Assembly: GCF_030345075.1 (NCBI RefSeq)
Contig: NZ_CP128361.1
Location: 3,286,001 to 3,350,000 of the forward strand
From: Solwaraspora sp. WMMA2065
GTDB lineage: Bacteria > Actinomycetota > Actinomycetes > Mycobacteriales > Micromonosporaceae
Reading direction: 5' to 3'
DNA length: 64,000 nucleotides
In this document: piece by piece, positions 43,468 to 50,581 of the stretch
Layout: each line of letters opens with the position of its first letter
How positions within the stretch are numbered: the first letter of the stretch is position 1
Notes under the pieces: generated by a model
Database searches by the model: none
What the model was told of the DNA's origin: nothing
The model's input: the letters and a program-made list of their open reading frames with translations, nothing else
Position numbers and translations under genes: made by a program

Positions 43468-44328
43468 ATGAGCGACAAGGCGGCGGACGCGCCGGCCATC
43501 GAGGTACGCGGGCTGCGCAAGATGTACGCCGGGACACCGGCGGTGGACGGGGTCGACCTGACCGTGCGGCGCGGCGAGGTGTTCGCTCTGCTCGGCCCGA
43601 ACGGCGCTGGCAAGACCACCACCGTCGAGATCCTGGAGGGCTACCGCCGCCGCGACGCCGGCGAGGTGCGGGTGCTCGGCGTCGACCCCGACCCTGGTAC
43701 GCCGCAGTGGCGCTCCCGGATCGGCATCGTGCTGCAGGGCACCGGCGAGTTCGACGAACTGACCGTCGCCGAGGTGGTCGGCCACTTCGCCGCCTTCTAC
43801 CCGGCACCGGACGACCCGGCGGCGGTGATCGACCGGGTCGGCCTCGCCGGCAAGGCCCGCGCCCGCACCCACACGCTGTCCGGCGGGCAGAAGCGTCGCC
43901 TCGACGTGGCGCTCGGCATCGTCGGCCGACCGGAACTGCTCTTCCTCGACGAGCCGACCACCGGCTTCGACCCGGAGGCCCGCCGCGAGTTCTGGGAACT
44001 GATCCGGTCACTCGCCGGTGCCGGCACCACCATCCTGCTGACCACCCACTACCTGGACGAGGCCGAAGCCCTCGCCGACCGGGTCGGGGTGATCGCCGCC
44101 GGTCGGCTCGTCGAGGTGGCACCCCCGGCCGAGCTGGGTGGTCGGCGGGACGCCCTGGCCACCGTCGCCTGGCGTACCGCCGACGGGACGGCGCACCGCG
44201 AGGAGAGCGCGACGCCGACGAAGCTGGTCGCCGAGCTGGCCGCGCGCTTCGACGGCGAGGTCCCCGGCCTGACCGTCACCCGGCCCACCCTGGAAGACGT
44301 CTACCTGCGGATGATTGGACACAAGTGA
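43468..44328 (+). CDS. ABC transporter ATP-binding protein (DrrA-like)
   Basis: The 286-residue product has Walker A GPNGAGKTTTVE (about 44-55), signature LSGGQKRRLD, Walker B ELLFLDEPTTGFDPEARR and the H-loop in LLTTHYLDEAEALADR, all intact. The C-terminus is a short accessory domain. It is divergent from the GntR operon and overlaps the next permease gene by GTGA. Cargo unknown; drug or lipid export is the usual role. Confidence 0.92.
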   Translation: MSDKAADAPAIEVRGLRKMYAGTPAVDGVDLTVRRGEVFALLGPNGAGKTTTVEILEGYRRRDAGEVRVLGVDPDPGTPQWRSRIGIVLQGTGEFDELTVAEVVGHFAAFYPAPDDPAAVIDRVGLAGKARARTHTLSGGQKRRLDVALGIVGRPELLFLDEPTTGFDPEARREFWELIRSLAGAGTTILLTTHYLDEAEALADRVGVIAAGRLVEVAPPAELGGRRDALATVAWRTADGTAHREESATPTKLVAELAARFDGEVPGLTVTRPTLEDVYLRMIGHK

Positions 44329-45200
44329 ACGCGACCACCGGCGGCACCGCCGGCGCTGTGACCTCGCCGGCGGCCGGCACCCCCGGCACCTCATCGGCCG
44401 TGCAGCGGATCGGGCCGGCGCGGCTCGGGCTGCGGCAGGGTCGGCTGGAGATCCGGCAGTTCATGCGCAGCCGCGAGTCGGTCGTCTTCACGATGGCCTT
44501 CCCGGTCATCATGATCCTGATCTTCGCGTCGATCTTCACCGGCGAGATCACCGACGGCGTACGGTTCACCCAGTACTTCATCACCGGCATGATCGCCACC
44601 GGACTGATGACCGTCGGCTTCCAGAGCCTGGCCATCCAGATCCCGATCGAGCGGGACCGGGGTGTGCTCAAGCGGCTGCGCGGCACCCCGATGCCGAAAT
44701 GGGTCTACTTCGCCGGCAAGGTCATCATGGTGGCGGTGATCGGCTTCGCCGAAACGGTGCTCCTGCTGGCCGTCGCCACCCTGCTGTTCGACCTGCAACT
44801 TCCGGACACGGCGTTCAAGTGGTTCACCCTGGGGTGGGTGTCGGTGCTCGGCATCACCGCCTGCACGCTGTGCGGCATCGCCTTCTCGTCGCTGGCGCGC
44901 AGCGGTCGCAGCGCCTCGGCGGTGGCCACCCCGGTGTCGCTGGTGCTGCAGTTCACCTCCGGCGTCTTCTTCGTCTTCACCGCGCTGCCCGGCTGGATGC
45001 AGCAGATCGCCGCGCTGTTCCCGCTCAAATGGATGTGCCAGGGGCTGCGCTCGGTCTTCCTGCCGGAGGCCTTCGGCACCCAGGAGCCAGGCGGCTCGTT
45101 CGAGCTGGGCATGGTCGCGCTGGTGCTGGCCATCTGGTGCGTCATCGGCCTGGTGCTCTGCCTGACCACGTTCCGCTGGACCACCAAACGCGACGGCTGA
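44325..45200 (+). CDS. ABC-2 type exporter permease
   Basis: The 291-residue product has a 50-residue low-complexity N-terminus and then six membrane segments, the first being VFTMAFPVIMILIFASIF. The family loop DRGVLKRLRGTPMPKWVYFAGK between the second and third segments is plain. The GTG at 44325 overlaps the ATPase stop by four bases. It is followed by a strong bidirectional hairpin at 45230-45275. Confidence 0.9.
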   Translation: MNATTGGTAGAVTSPAAGTPGTSSAVQRIGPARLGLRQGRLEIRQFMRSRESVVFTMAFPVIMILIFASIFTGEITDGVRFTQYFITGMIATGLMTVGFQSLAIQIPIERDRGVLKRLRGTPMPKWVYFAGKVIMVAVIGFAETVLLLAVATLLFDLQLPDTAFKWFTLGWVSVLGITACTLCGIAFSSLARSGRSASAVATPVSLVLQFTSGVFFVFTALPGWMQQIAALFPLKWMCQGLRSVFLPEAFGTQEPGGSFELGMVALVLAIWCVIGLVLCLTTFRWTTKRDG

Positions 45201-45229
45201 CTCCCTCTGGGCCCGAGGTGCTCGCCCAA

Positions 45230-45275
45230 AGCTTGATGCCTCAGGTGCATCTTGATGCACCTGAGGCATCAAGCT
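45230..45275. terminator. Perfect 21-bp hairpin, bidirectional terminator candidate
   Basis: AGCTTGATGCCTCAGGTGCA begins at 45230; the arm to 45250 pairs perfectly with 45255-45275, loop CTTG. It lies between the convergent permease (ending 45200) and kinase-like gene (ending 45364). No long T-run is present. Confidence 0.8.
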
Positions 45276-45363
45276 AAACCGGTACCACCAACCCCGCGAG
45301 GCGACACGACCGCCGACACCTGGCCGTGGTCGAGGACCACGACGGAATGGGACCACGGTCGGC

Positions 45364-45948
45364 TCACCGTCCGGCGTTCACGAAAGCGACGATCTCGTCG
45401 AGCCCAGGACGGTAGCCGTCGTTGGTGTCCACTTCGATCTCGGGTACGTCGAGTCGGACGGGCTGGAAGCCGTGGTGGCCGACGGTATGGGTCTGATGGT
45501 CACCGAGGTACGTATCGGCGTGGGCGCGCCGGGTTGCGTTTTCGTTCTGCCGCCGCTGGACGCGGTCGAAGGCCGCCTGCGCGGCGACCCGGCAGTGCAC
45601 CACCCGGATGTCGGCGATTCCGATCAACGGCTGCAGGCCCGGCCGCCACAGGCGGTCCTGGAAAGCCGCCTCGGTGACCGTGGTGACCCCAGCGGTCAGC
45701 AGCAGTCGCAGCACGTTGAAGAAGGTGGGCAGGGTTCGAAGGGTCAGCTCGTCGCTCGGTGCGGCGATGATGCCGCCGGCAGTGTGGACCATGCCCTCCT
45801 TGATCTCGTCGCGGCAGATCGCCGGGCAGCCGATCCGCCGGGCGAGCAGGTGGGCAAGCGTCGTCTTGCCAGCCCCGGGTGGTCCGCTGATGACGACAAG
45901 GGTCGGCTTTGTTTCCACCACGTCGTTATAGCGCGGCGGCCGGTGCAC
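45364..45948 (-). CDS. P-loop kinase-like protein (AAA_33/zeta-type)
   Basis: The 194-residue product has a Walker A GPPGAGKTTLAHLLA (about 22-36) and a following RDEIKEGM motif, the pattern of small nucleotide or drug kinases such as chloramphenicol phosphotransferase-like and zeta-toxin-like proteins (AAA_33). The middle has VTTVTEAAFQDRLWRPGL. No antitoxin partner is next to it. The start is unsure (ATG at 45948 or a GTG at 45921) as no ribosome binding site is clear. It sits in the accessory stretch between two strong hairpins. Confidence 0.75.
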   Translation of the reverse strand: MHRPPRYNDVVETKPTLVVISGPPGAGKTTLAHLLARRIGCPAICRDEIKEGMVHTAGGIIAAPSDELTLRTLPTFFNVLRLLLTAGVTTVTEAAFQDRLWRPGLQPLIGIADIRVVHCRVAAQAAFDRVQRRQNENATRRAHADTYLGDHQTHTVGHHGFQPVRLDVPEIEVDTNDGYRPGLDEIVAFVNAGR

Positions 45949-45957
45949 GGGCAGGGA

Positions 45958-45985
45958 CGGCCCTGAGTAGTCGGCCCTGAGTAGT
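45958..45985. repeat. Two tandem 14-base repeats upstream of the kinase-like gene
   Basis: CGGCCCTGAGTAGT is repeated exactly at 45958-45971 and 45972-45985. It lies just upstream of the leftward kinase-like gene start, so it could influence expression; no function is known. Confidence 0.85.
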
Positions 45986-46103
45986 CATAGTCATCTACGG
46001 CCAGAAATATCCCCGCCAACTGGCCACCAGCGAAGACCGAACTGGCCACCGACACACCGCCGGCTGACGCGGATGATCATCCGCGCCCTGCCGAACGCTA
46101 TCG

Positions 46104-46156
46104 AGGTGAGGCCTACGCACGTTATCTTCGCGTTTTAACGTGCGTAGGCCTCACCT
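46104..46156 (-). terminator. Perfect 21-bp hairpin after the small GntR gene
   Basis: AGGTGAGGCCTACGCACGTT begins at 46104; the arm 46104-46124 pairs perfectly with 46136-46156, loop 11 bases (TCTTCGCGTTT). It lies downstream of the leftward gene ending at 46212 and is the likely terminator; the loop is AT-rich for this genome. Confidence 0.75.
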
Positions 46157-46211
46157 GATCATGAACTACGGCCGCCCGAGCCACCCCTGTCCGCCCAACG
46201 CCGACACGCAG

Positions 46212-46430
46212 TCACTTTGGTTCGGCCACGAACACGCCGACTCCTTCGAGGGTCTCGGTCAGCCCGGTGGCACGGAGGATCATCATCGCCTTGCCGACGA
46301 CGGTGTCCGAGACGTCGTACTCGCGGCAGAGCTGTGAGCGGCTGGGCAGCTTTGTGCCCGGTGGCCACTCGCCAGACTCAATCTTCGCTCGTAGCTCGTC
46401 GGCAAGAACTTGGTACTGCTGCTTGGGCAT
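46212..46430 (-). CDS. Minimal GntR-family winged-helix regulator
   Basis: The 72-residue product is only the DNA-binding part: YQVLADELRAKIESGEWPPG, KLPSRSQLCREYDVSDTVVG and a wing GLTETLEGVGVFVAEPK. There is no effector-binding domain, as in many regulators from actinomycete integrative elements. The ATG at 46430 with GGGGAG upstream is chosen. An inverted repeat at 46506-46531 in the upstream region is a candidate target. Whether it controls itself or the divergent 46785-47186 pair is unknown. Confidence 0.85.
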   Translation of the reverse strand: MPKQQYQVLADELRAKIESGEWPPGTKLPSRSQLCREYDVSDTVVGKAMMILRATGLTETLEGVGVFVAEPK

Positions 46431-46784
46431 ACACACTCCCCGGATGGCATGCCCATTTGATCACGCTTCTACCTCCGACCTCAACCAGTTGCACGTTGCT
46501 CGTTGACCTACAACCGGTGGCGATTGTAGGTTGATGGCGAACGCCCCCGGATGGCTCTTGGGGCGGTCACCTCCGGTCGGGGCGTGTAGCGAGTCACGCC
46601 GTTGGGCGTCCCGGCCCCGAAGGTTCGCCCTGGTCGCCGTACCGCCGAGGAGGGCTGCGGTGATCGGGGTGGGGGTGGCCCCGCCGGCATCGGCAAGCGG
46701 CAGGGCCACCCCGTCCACCCACCAACAACACCCAGATGAGCGGAACCACCAGCGGCAGCAGCGAGCAATGGGGAGGAACACGAG
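46431..46784. other. Divergent intergenic region with candidate GntR site
   Basis: About 354 bases without a credible gene. It contains the inverted repeat ACCTACAA (46506-46513) and TTGTAGGT (46524-46531) with a 10-base spacer, and must hold promoters for the GntR gene and perhaps the rightward gene at 46785. A ribosome binding site GGGGAGGA lies at the right end. A tiny frame (46736-46792) could be a leader but has no other support. Confidence 0.5.
46506..46531. promoter_or_regulatory. Inverted repeat, candidate operator of the small GntR regulator
   Basis: ACCTACAA (46506-46513) pairs with TTGTAGGT (46524-46531), spacer CCGGTGGCGA. It is about 76 bases upstream of the GntR start codon. 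GntR-type operators are often such short palindromes; no binding data exist. Confidence 0.45.
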
Positions 46785-47189
46785 ATGCGTGAACTGTGGC
46801 GCCGGTGGCAGGTCCGCCGGCAACGACGCACCATGGCCACCACACCACCGGCTAACTGGCCCGCCGGCAGCGCCACCGGTGTCTACCGGGCACCCGGCAA
46901 CCCCGCCGGCCACAATCAGCGCGGGTCGGCGTACCGGCCGATCCGGCCCTGGCAGGTCCGCAGCCACCGCTTCCCGACGGTCCCCCGGCGCGGCGGCGGC
47001 CGAGGCCTGGACCCCAGCGAGGACGCCGCGTTCCTCGACCGCGTCGCCCACGATCTTGGCGTCGTGTACGCCGAGCTCGAACGCACCTGGGAGCAGAACG
47101 ACCGGATCAAGGACGCGCTGCGCCGCTGGCAGTCCGCGCAGGCGACGCCCACCCGGCACGGCGTCTACCAGGCCGGCGCGCGCCGGTGA
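46785..47189 (+). CDS. Hypothetical protein of the accessory region
   Basis: The 134-residue product has a basic N-terminal third (RELWRRWQVRRQRRT), a Pro/Gly-rich middle and a helical C-terminal part (DAAFLDRVAHDLGVVYAELE then RIKDALRRWQSAQA) that may form a coiled coil. No known domain is recognised. The ATG at 46785 has GGGGAGGA eight bases upstream. It overlaps the acetyltransferase gene by four bases, so the two are coupled and divergent from the small GntR gene. Confidence 0.65.
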   Translation: MRELWRRWQVRRQRRTMATTPPANWPAGSATGVYRAPGNPAGHNQRGSAYRPIRPWQVRSHRFPTVPRRGGGRGLDPSEDAAFLDRVAHDLGVVYAELERTWEQNDRIKDALRRWQSAQATPTRHGVYQAGARR

Positions 47190-47851
47190 CCGGGTCGACG
47201 CCGGTCGCCGGCAGCGGTGGCGGTCCGGCGCTGACCGTACGGACCGCCACCGCCGCCGACGTCGAGCCCCTGGCAGAGTTGCTGGCACAGGCGTGCGTAC
47301 TGGACCCGGTTGTGTCCTGGCTGATCAGCGACCACGCGTTGCGGTACCTGACGATGCACCGGTTCTTCACCGCCGAGCTGGAGTACGCCGTACGGCACGG
47401 CATCGTCGACGTGGTCGGGCACTGCGACGGCGTGGCGATCTGGTACCCGCACCCGGCAGACCGGCTCCTGGCGGCGGAACATCAGCGGCGCCGGTTGCGG
47501 GCCTGCGGTGACCGGCACGGCCCGTACGCGCACTACACCTTCACCGCCGGCCGCCTGGAACCGACCGGCCGACACCACCATCTGGCGTTCCTGGCGGCGG
47601 CACCCTGGCTACGCCGCCAGGGAATCGGGTCGACGCTGCTCGCCGCGCATCATGCCCGGCTGGACCGGATCAGCATGCCGGCGGTGGTCGAGGCGAGCAG
47701 CCAGCGGCAGCGGGCGTTCCACGAACGCCACGGCTACCGCGTCGTACGGGTGGCGCACCTGCCGGCCGGCGGGCCGCCGCTGTGGGCCATGCGCCGCTCC
47801 GGCGACCCGGTCGACCAACCACCCCTGGCGGCGGCGCTGCGCGTCGGCTGA
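47186..47851 (+). CDS. GNAT family N-acetyltransferase
   Basis: The 221-residue product has the GNAT core: LTVRTATAADVEPLAELL at the N-terminus, HLAFLAAAPWLRRQGIGSTL with the acetyl-CoA loop RRQGIG, and VEASSQRQRAFHERHGYRVV, where the last motif is the typical final strand region. It resembles the group of actinomycete acetyltransferases with unknown amine substrates. The GTG at 47186 overlaps the preceding stop by four bases. The downstream neighbour is the convergent RelE-like gene. Confidence 0.85.
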   Translation: MTGSTPVAGSGGGPALTVRTATAADVEPLAELLAQACVLDPVVSWLISDHALRYLTMHRFFTAELEYAVRHGIVDVVGHCDGVAIWYPHPADRLLAAEHQRRRLRACGDRHGPYAHYTFTAGRLEPTGRHHHLAFLAAAPWLRRQGIGSTLLAAHHARLDRISMPAVVEASSQRQRAFHERHGYRVVRVAHLPAGGPPLWAMRRSGDPVDQPPLAAALRVG

Positions 47852-47864
47852 GCCGGTGCGACTG

Positions 47865-48152
47865 CTACGGACGGTAGACATCCGCTCGGTGGTCGATGCG
47901 GGTGACATGCACTGTCCGGTTGTCCTCGTCGATTCGGTAGACCACCCGGTAAGGGCCGCGCCGTGCCGAGTGATAGCCGGTCAGCTCGCGGGTCAACGGC
48001 TTGCCGACCACGTACGGCCTTTCCAGTAGCAGGCCGGTCAGGAACTGACCGACGGCCATCGCGACGGCCAGCGGCAGGCCGACAGGTGGTCCCTCGGTCA
48101 GGGCTCGCCGGGCAGCGGGCGCTACGGAGAGTCGGCACGCCTCGTCGCTCAC
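47865..48152 (-). CDS. RelE/ParE-family toxin-like protein (orphan)
   Basis: The 95-residue product has a typical RelE end: KPLTRELTGYHSARRGPYRV followed by VYRIDEDNRTVHVTRIDHRA. The basic YHSARRGPYRVVYRI strand is the part that contacts mRNA in ribosome-dependent RelE toxins. The GTG at 48152 overlaps the TGA of an upstream frame (GTGA), which is the normal antitoxin-toxin junction, but that frame has no start and ends at the IS110 element. The gene itself is full length. Whether it is expressed or active is uncertain. Confidence 0.8.
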   Translation of the reverse strand: MSDEACRLSVAPAARRALTEGPPVGLPLAVAMAVGQFLTGLLLERPYVVGKPLTRELTGYHSARRGPYRVVYRIDEDNRTVHVTRIDHRADVYRP

Positions 48153-48300
48153 TGCTGTTCGCGCTCCGCGCGGTCAGCAAGCTGGCGCAGTAGTTCGTCA
48201 GCGTCGACGCCGTGGCCAGCGGCGCGCGGGCCTTCACCCCCGGCCTGAAGGCCGGAGCACTGGCCCGCATTCCGGTAGCTGGCGTCGAGGATGCTCCTAT
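48149..48300 (-). pseudogene. Remnant of the cognate antitoxin gene, 5' end lost
   Basis: Leftward of 48300 an open frame ends GVDADELLRQLADRAEREQQ before a TGA that overlaps the toxin's GTG. The frame has no start codon and runs back into the IS110 end; its distal part (QCSGLQAGGEG) is not antitoxin-like and coincides with a nested hairpin. The N-terminal DNA-binding part is gone, so this is a decayed antitoxin. Confidence 0.6.
48225..48268. other. Nested hairpin, resembles an IS605-type end
   Basis: An inner stem CCGGCC (48240-48245)/GGCCGG (48250-48255) with loop TGAA sits within an outer stem GCGGGCC (48225-48231)/GGCCCGC (48262-48268). The form is like the subterminal hairpins at IS200/IS605 ends, but no tnpB gene is near. 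Confidence 0.4.
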
Positions 48301-49469
48301 AGATGTCAAGCTGCTAGTTCAAGATCTTTTGAGGTGATGAGCTGGTAAAGCTCGCGCGCGACGTAGCGCTTGAGGCAGCGGATGATCTCTTTCTTGGACA
48401 GGCCTTCCTTGGTGCGCTGCTCGGCGTAGGCGCGGGTGCGCGGATCCCAGCGCAGCCGCACGAGTACGACGCGGTAGAGGGCGGCGTTGGCCTGTCGGTC
48501 GCCGCCGCGGTTGAGTCGGTGGCGGTTGGTCCTGCCGGACGAGGCGGGGATCGGGGCGACACCGCAGAGCATGGCGAACCCGGCCTCGGAGGTGAGCCGG
48601 TCGTGGTTCTCGCCGACGGTGACGAGCAGCTGACCGGCGACGTCGGGGCCGACGCCGTGGGCGGCGAGCAGGCCAGGGTTGATGGCGGCGACGAGCGGTT
48701 CGAGTAGTTCGTCGAGTTCGGTGATCTCGGCGGACAGTTGCTGGTGGCGGCGGGCGAGCGAGCGCAGGGCGATCGTGGCTGCGGTGGCCGGAGCTGCGGC
48801 GTCGGCCGGGTCGAGCTGCAGGCTGGCGCAGGTGGCGATCAGCTGCTTGACGGCCAGGCCGCGCAGTTGGGCGCGTAGCTGGTCGGGGGCGGTAACGATC
48901 AGTGCCTTGATCTGGCGTTGGGTGTCGGCGCGCTGGTCGACGGCGCTGCGGCGGGCCACCCGCAGGTTGCGCAGGGCTTCGACGCGGCCGTCGCGCTGCT
49001 CGGGGGTGCCGGTACGTTCGCCGGCCAGGGCGGCCTTGGCCGCTTGGATGGCGTCGATCGGGTCGGACTTGCCCTGGAAGCGGCGGGTTTTACGGTCAGG
49101 GCGGTCGACCTCGACCAGCTCAACCTGCTCGTCGCGGAGTCTGCGAGCGAGTCCGGCCCCGTAGGCGCCGGTGCCTTCGACCCCGACCCGCAGCAGACGG
49201 CCGAACCCGCGCATCCAGGTCAGCAGGGCGGTGTAGCCGGCCGTCGTGGCCGGGAACTGCTGGGTGCCAAGAACCCGTCCGACCAGGTCGATCACAGCGG
49301 CCGTGTGAGTGTCCTGGTGGGTATCGACTCCACCGACGACCTCGACCGCGGCGATATCAGGTGTAATAGAGGGCATCGTCGTCCTGTCGTTCGTGACTGG
49401 GGGCAGGGCGGCACGCACCAGCCGGGCAACGCGGACAAGACAGAGATGGGCCTCTGGCCAGGCTCCTAT
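48294..49469 (-). mobile_element. IS110-family insertion sequence (boundaries approximate)
   Basis: The element contains one transposase gene. GCTCCTAT occurs at 48293-48300 beyond the transposase stop and at 49462-49469 beyond its upstream non-coding region, so these direct repeats may mark the ends. IS110 elements have no long terminal inverted repeats and integrate with a DEDD transposase. The upstream boundary may instead lie nearer 49590. Confidence 0.65.
48306..49376 (-). CDS. IS110-family DEDD transposase
   Basis: The 356-residue product has the N-terminal RuvC-like DEDD core with D18 (GVDTHQDTHTAAVID), E67 (GVEGTGAYG) and D105/D108 in GKSDPIDA. The C-terminal transposase_20 domain has MLCGVAPIPASSGRT, containing the proposed catalytic Ser, followed by NRGGDRQANAALYRVVLVRL. 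All key residues are present and the frame is intact, so the protein is probably active. The ATG at 49376 with AGGA upstream is chosen over a frame reaching 49526. Recent work shows such enzymes use a bridge RNA from the element's non-coding end. Confidence 0.93.
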   Translation of the reverse strand: MPSITPDIAAVEVVGGVDTHQDTHTAAVIDLVGRVLGTQQFPATTAGYTALLTWMRGFGRLLRVGVEGTGAYGAGLARRLRDEQVELVEVDRPDRKTRRFQGKSDPIDAIQAAKAALAGERTGTPEQRDGRVEALRNLRVARRSAVDQRADTQRQIKALIVTAPDQLRAQLRGLAVKQLIATCASLQLDPADAAAPATAATIALRSLARRHQQLSAEITELDELLEPLVAAINPGLLAAHGVGPDVAGQLLVTVGENHDRLTSEAGFAMLCGVAPIPASSGRTNRHRLNRGGDRQANAALYRVVLVRLRWDPRTRAYAEQRTKEGLSKKEIIRCLKRYVARELYQLITSKDLELAA

Positions 49470-49498
49470 TAGGTCACAACGCCACGTCCGGTGAGTGC

Positions 49499-49588
49499 AT
49501 GAGCACCTCCCGACCGAGGCCGACAAATCCCGTTAAGGACCCGAAGTCAGTCAGTAGGCGGGTCAGACCTCGACGGGAGGTGCTCATG
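49499..49588. repeat. 90-base inverted-repeat element (MITE-like or terminator)
   Basis: CATGAGCACCTCCCG (49499-49513) is the exact reverse complement of CGGGAGGTGCTCATG (49574-49588). The inner parts are only weakly complementary. It lies just past the stop of the leftward dehydrogenase gene and beside the IS110 end, so it could be a terminator, a small mobile element or part of the IS end. Confidence 0.7.
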
Positions 49589-49601
49589 AACATCATCTCT
49601 G

Positions 49602-50450
49602 TCAGTAGGTGTAGAAGCCCTGGCCGGTCTTGCGGCCCAGGTCGCCGGCGGTGACCATGCGCTGCAGCAGCTCCGGCGGGAAGAACTTCTCGTCGGCGGT
49701 GTCGGCGTAGATGTTCTTCGCCGCGTGCAGCAACACGTCCGCGCCGGTCAGGTCGGTAGTGGCCAGCGGCCCCATCGCGTGACCGAAGCCCAGCTTGCAG
49801 GCGGTGTCGAGATCCTCGGCGGAGACCACGCCGGACTCGACGAGCTTGACCGCCTCGACGACCAGCGCGGCGATCAGCCGGGTGGTGACGAAGCCGGCGA
49901 TGTCCCGGTTGACCACCACGCAGGTCTTGCCGATCTCCTCGGCGAACGCCTTCGCGGTGGCCAGCGTCGCGTCCGAGGTCTTGTAGCCGCGGACCAGCTC
50001 GCACAGTTTCATCATCGGCACCGGGGAGAAGAAGTGGGTACCGACCACCGATTCGGGGCGTCCGGTGACCGCGGCGATCTGGGTCACCGGGATCGCCGAC
50101 GTGTTGGTCGCCAGCACCGCGTCCGCCTTGCAGATCTTGTCGAGTGCCCGGAACACCTCGTGCTTGATCTCGATGCGCTCGAAGACGGCCTCGACGACGA
50201 CATCAGCGTCGGCCGCCGCCTCCAGCTCGGTGGTGGTGGTGATCCGACCCATCGTCGACTCGACGTCGGCGGCGCTGATCACGCCCTTGCCAGCGAACTT
50301 GTCCAGGGACTGGCGGATGCCGGCGACGCCCCGGGAGGTCGCCGCGTCGTCCAGGTCGCGCAGGATGACCCGCCAGCCCGCCTGGGCGGCAACCTGGGCG
50401 ATGCCCGAGCCCATCAACCCCGCGCCGATCACTGCCAGCTGACCTGCCAT
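49602..50450 (-). CDS. 3-hydroxybutyryl-CoA dehydrogenase
   Basis: The 282-residue product is a single 3HCDH unit: NAD motif GAGLMGSG at 9-16, FSPVPMMKLCELV (the variant of FNPVPxMKLVE) and a C-terminal domain with FGHAMGPLATTDLTGADVLL ending GRKTGQGFYTY. Length and motifs match Hbd/FadB2 enzymes that convert acetoacetyl-CoA and 3-hydroxybutyryl-CoA with NAD(P). The ATG at 50450 with GAGGAGA upstream is used. It shares motifs with the tandem protein at 32741 but is a clearly different, single-copy form. Confidence 0.92.
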   Translation of the reverse strand: MAGQLAVIGAGLMGSGIAQVAAQAGWRVILRDLDDAATSRGVAGIRQSLDKFAGKGVISAADVESTMGRITTTTELEAAADADVVVEAVFERIEIKHEVFRALDKICKADAVLATNTSAIPVTQIAAVTGRPESVVGTHFFSPVPMMKLCELVRGYKTSDATLATAKAFAEEIGKTCVVVNRDIAGFVTTRLIAALVVEAVKLVESGVVSAEDLDTACKLGFGHAMGPLATTDLTGADVLLHAAKNIYADTADEKFFPPELLQRMVTAGDLGRKTGQGFYTY

Positions 50451-50581
50451 CTCTTCATCTCCTCGTCCACGCGCCTCGACCGGATGTGCCAGCTGGCAGC
50501 TTATCCGGCGCACCTGAACGATCGCTAACCCGGGAGGCGGGCGGCCCTCCGGCAGGCATGGCCGAGGAGCCTGCCGAGTGG

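Noticed and set aside
45364-45948. The P-loop protein as a zeta toxin of a toxin-antitoxin pair
   Set aside because: There is no epsilon-type antitoxin gene beside it, and its motifs fit several small-molecule kinases equally well.
46461-47288. A 275-codon minus-strand frame across the 46.4-47.3 kb region
   Set aside because: Composition is Arg/Pro/Ala low complexity, and it lies opposite the better-supported 134-residue gene and the acetyltransferase gene.
49499-49588. The 90-base inverted repeat as a tRNA or structured RNA gene
   Set aside because: Only the outer arms pair well and the interior does not form a cloverleaf or any other known fold.
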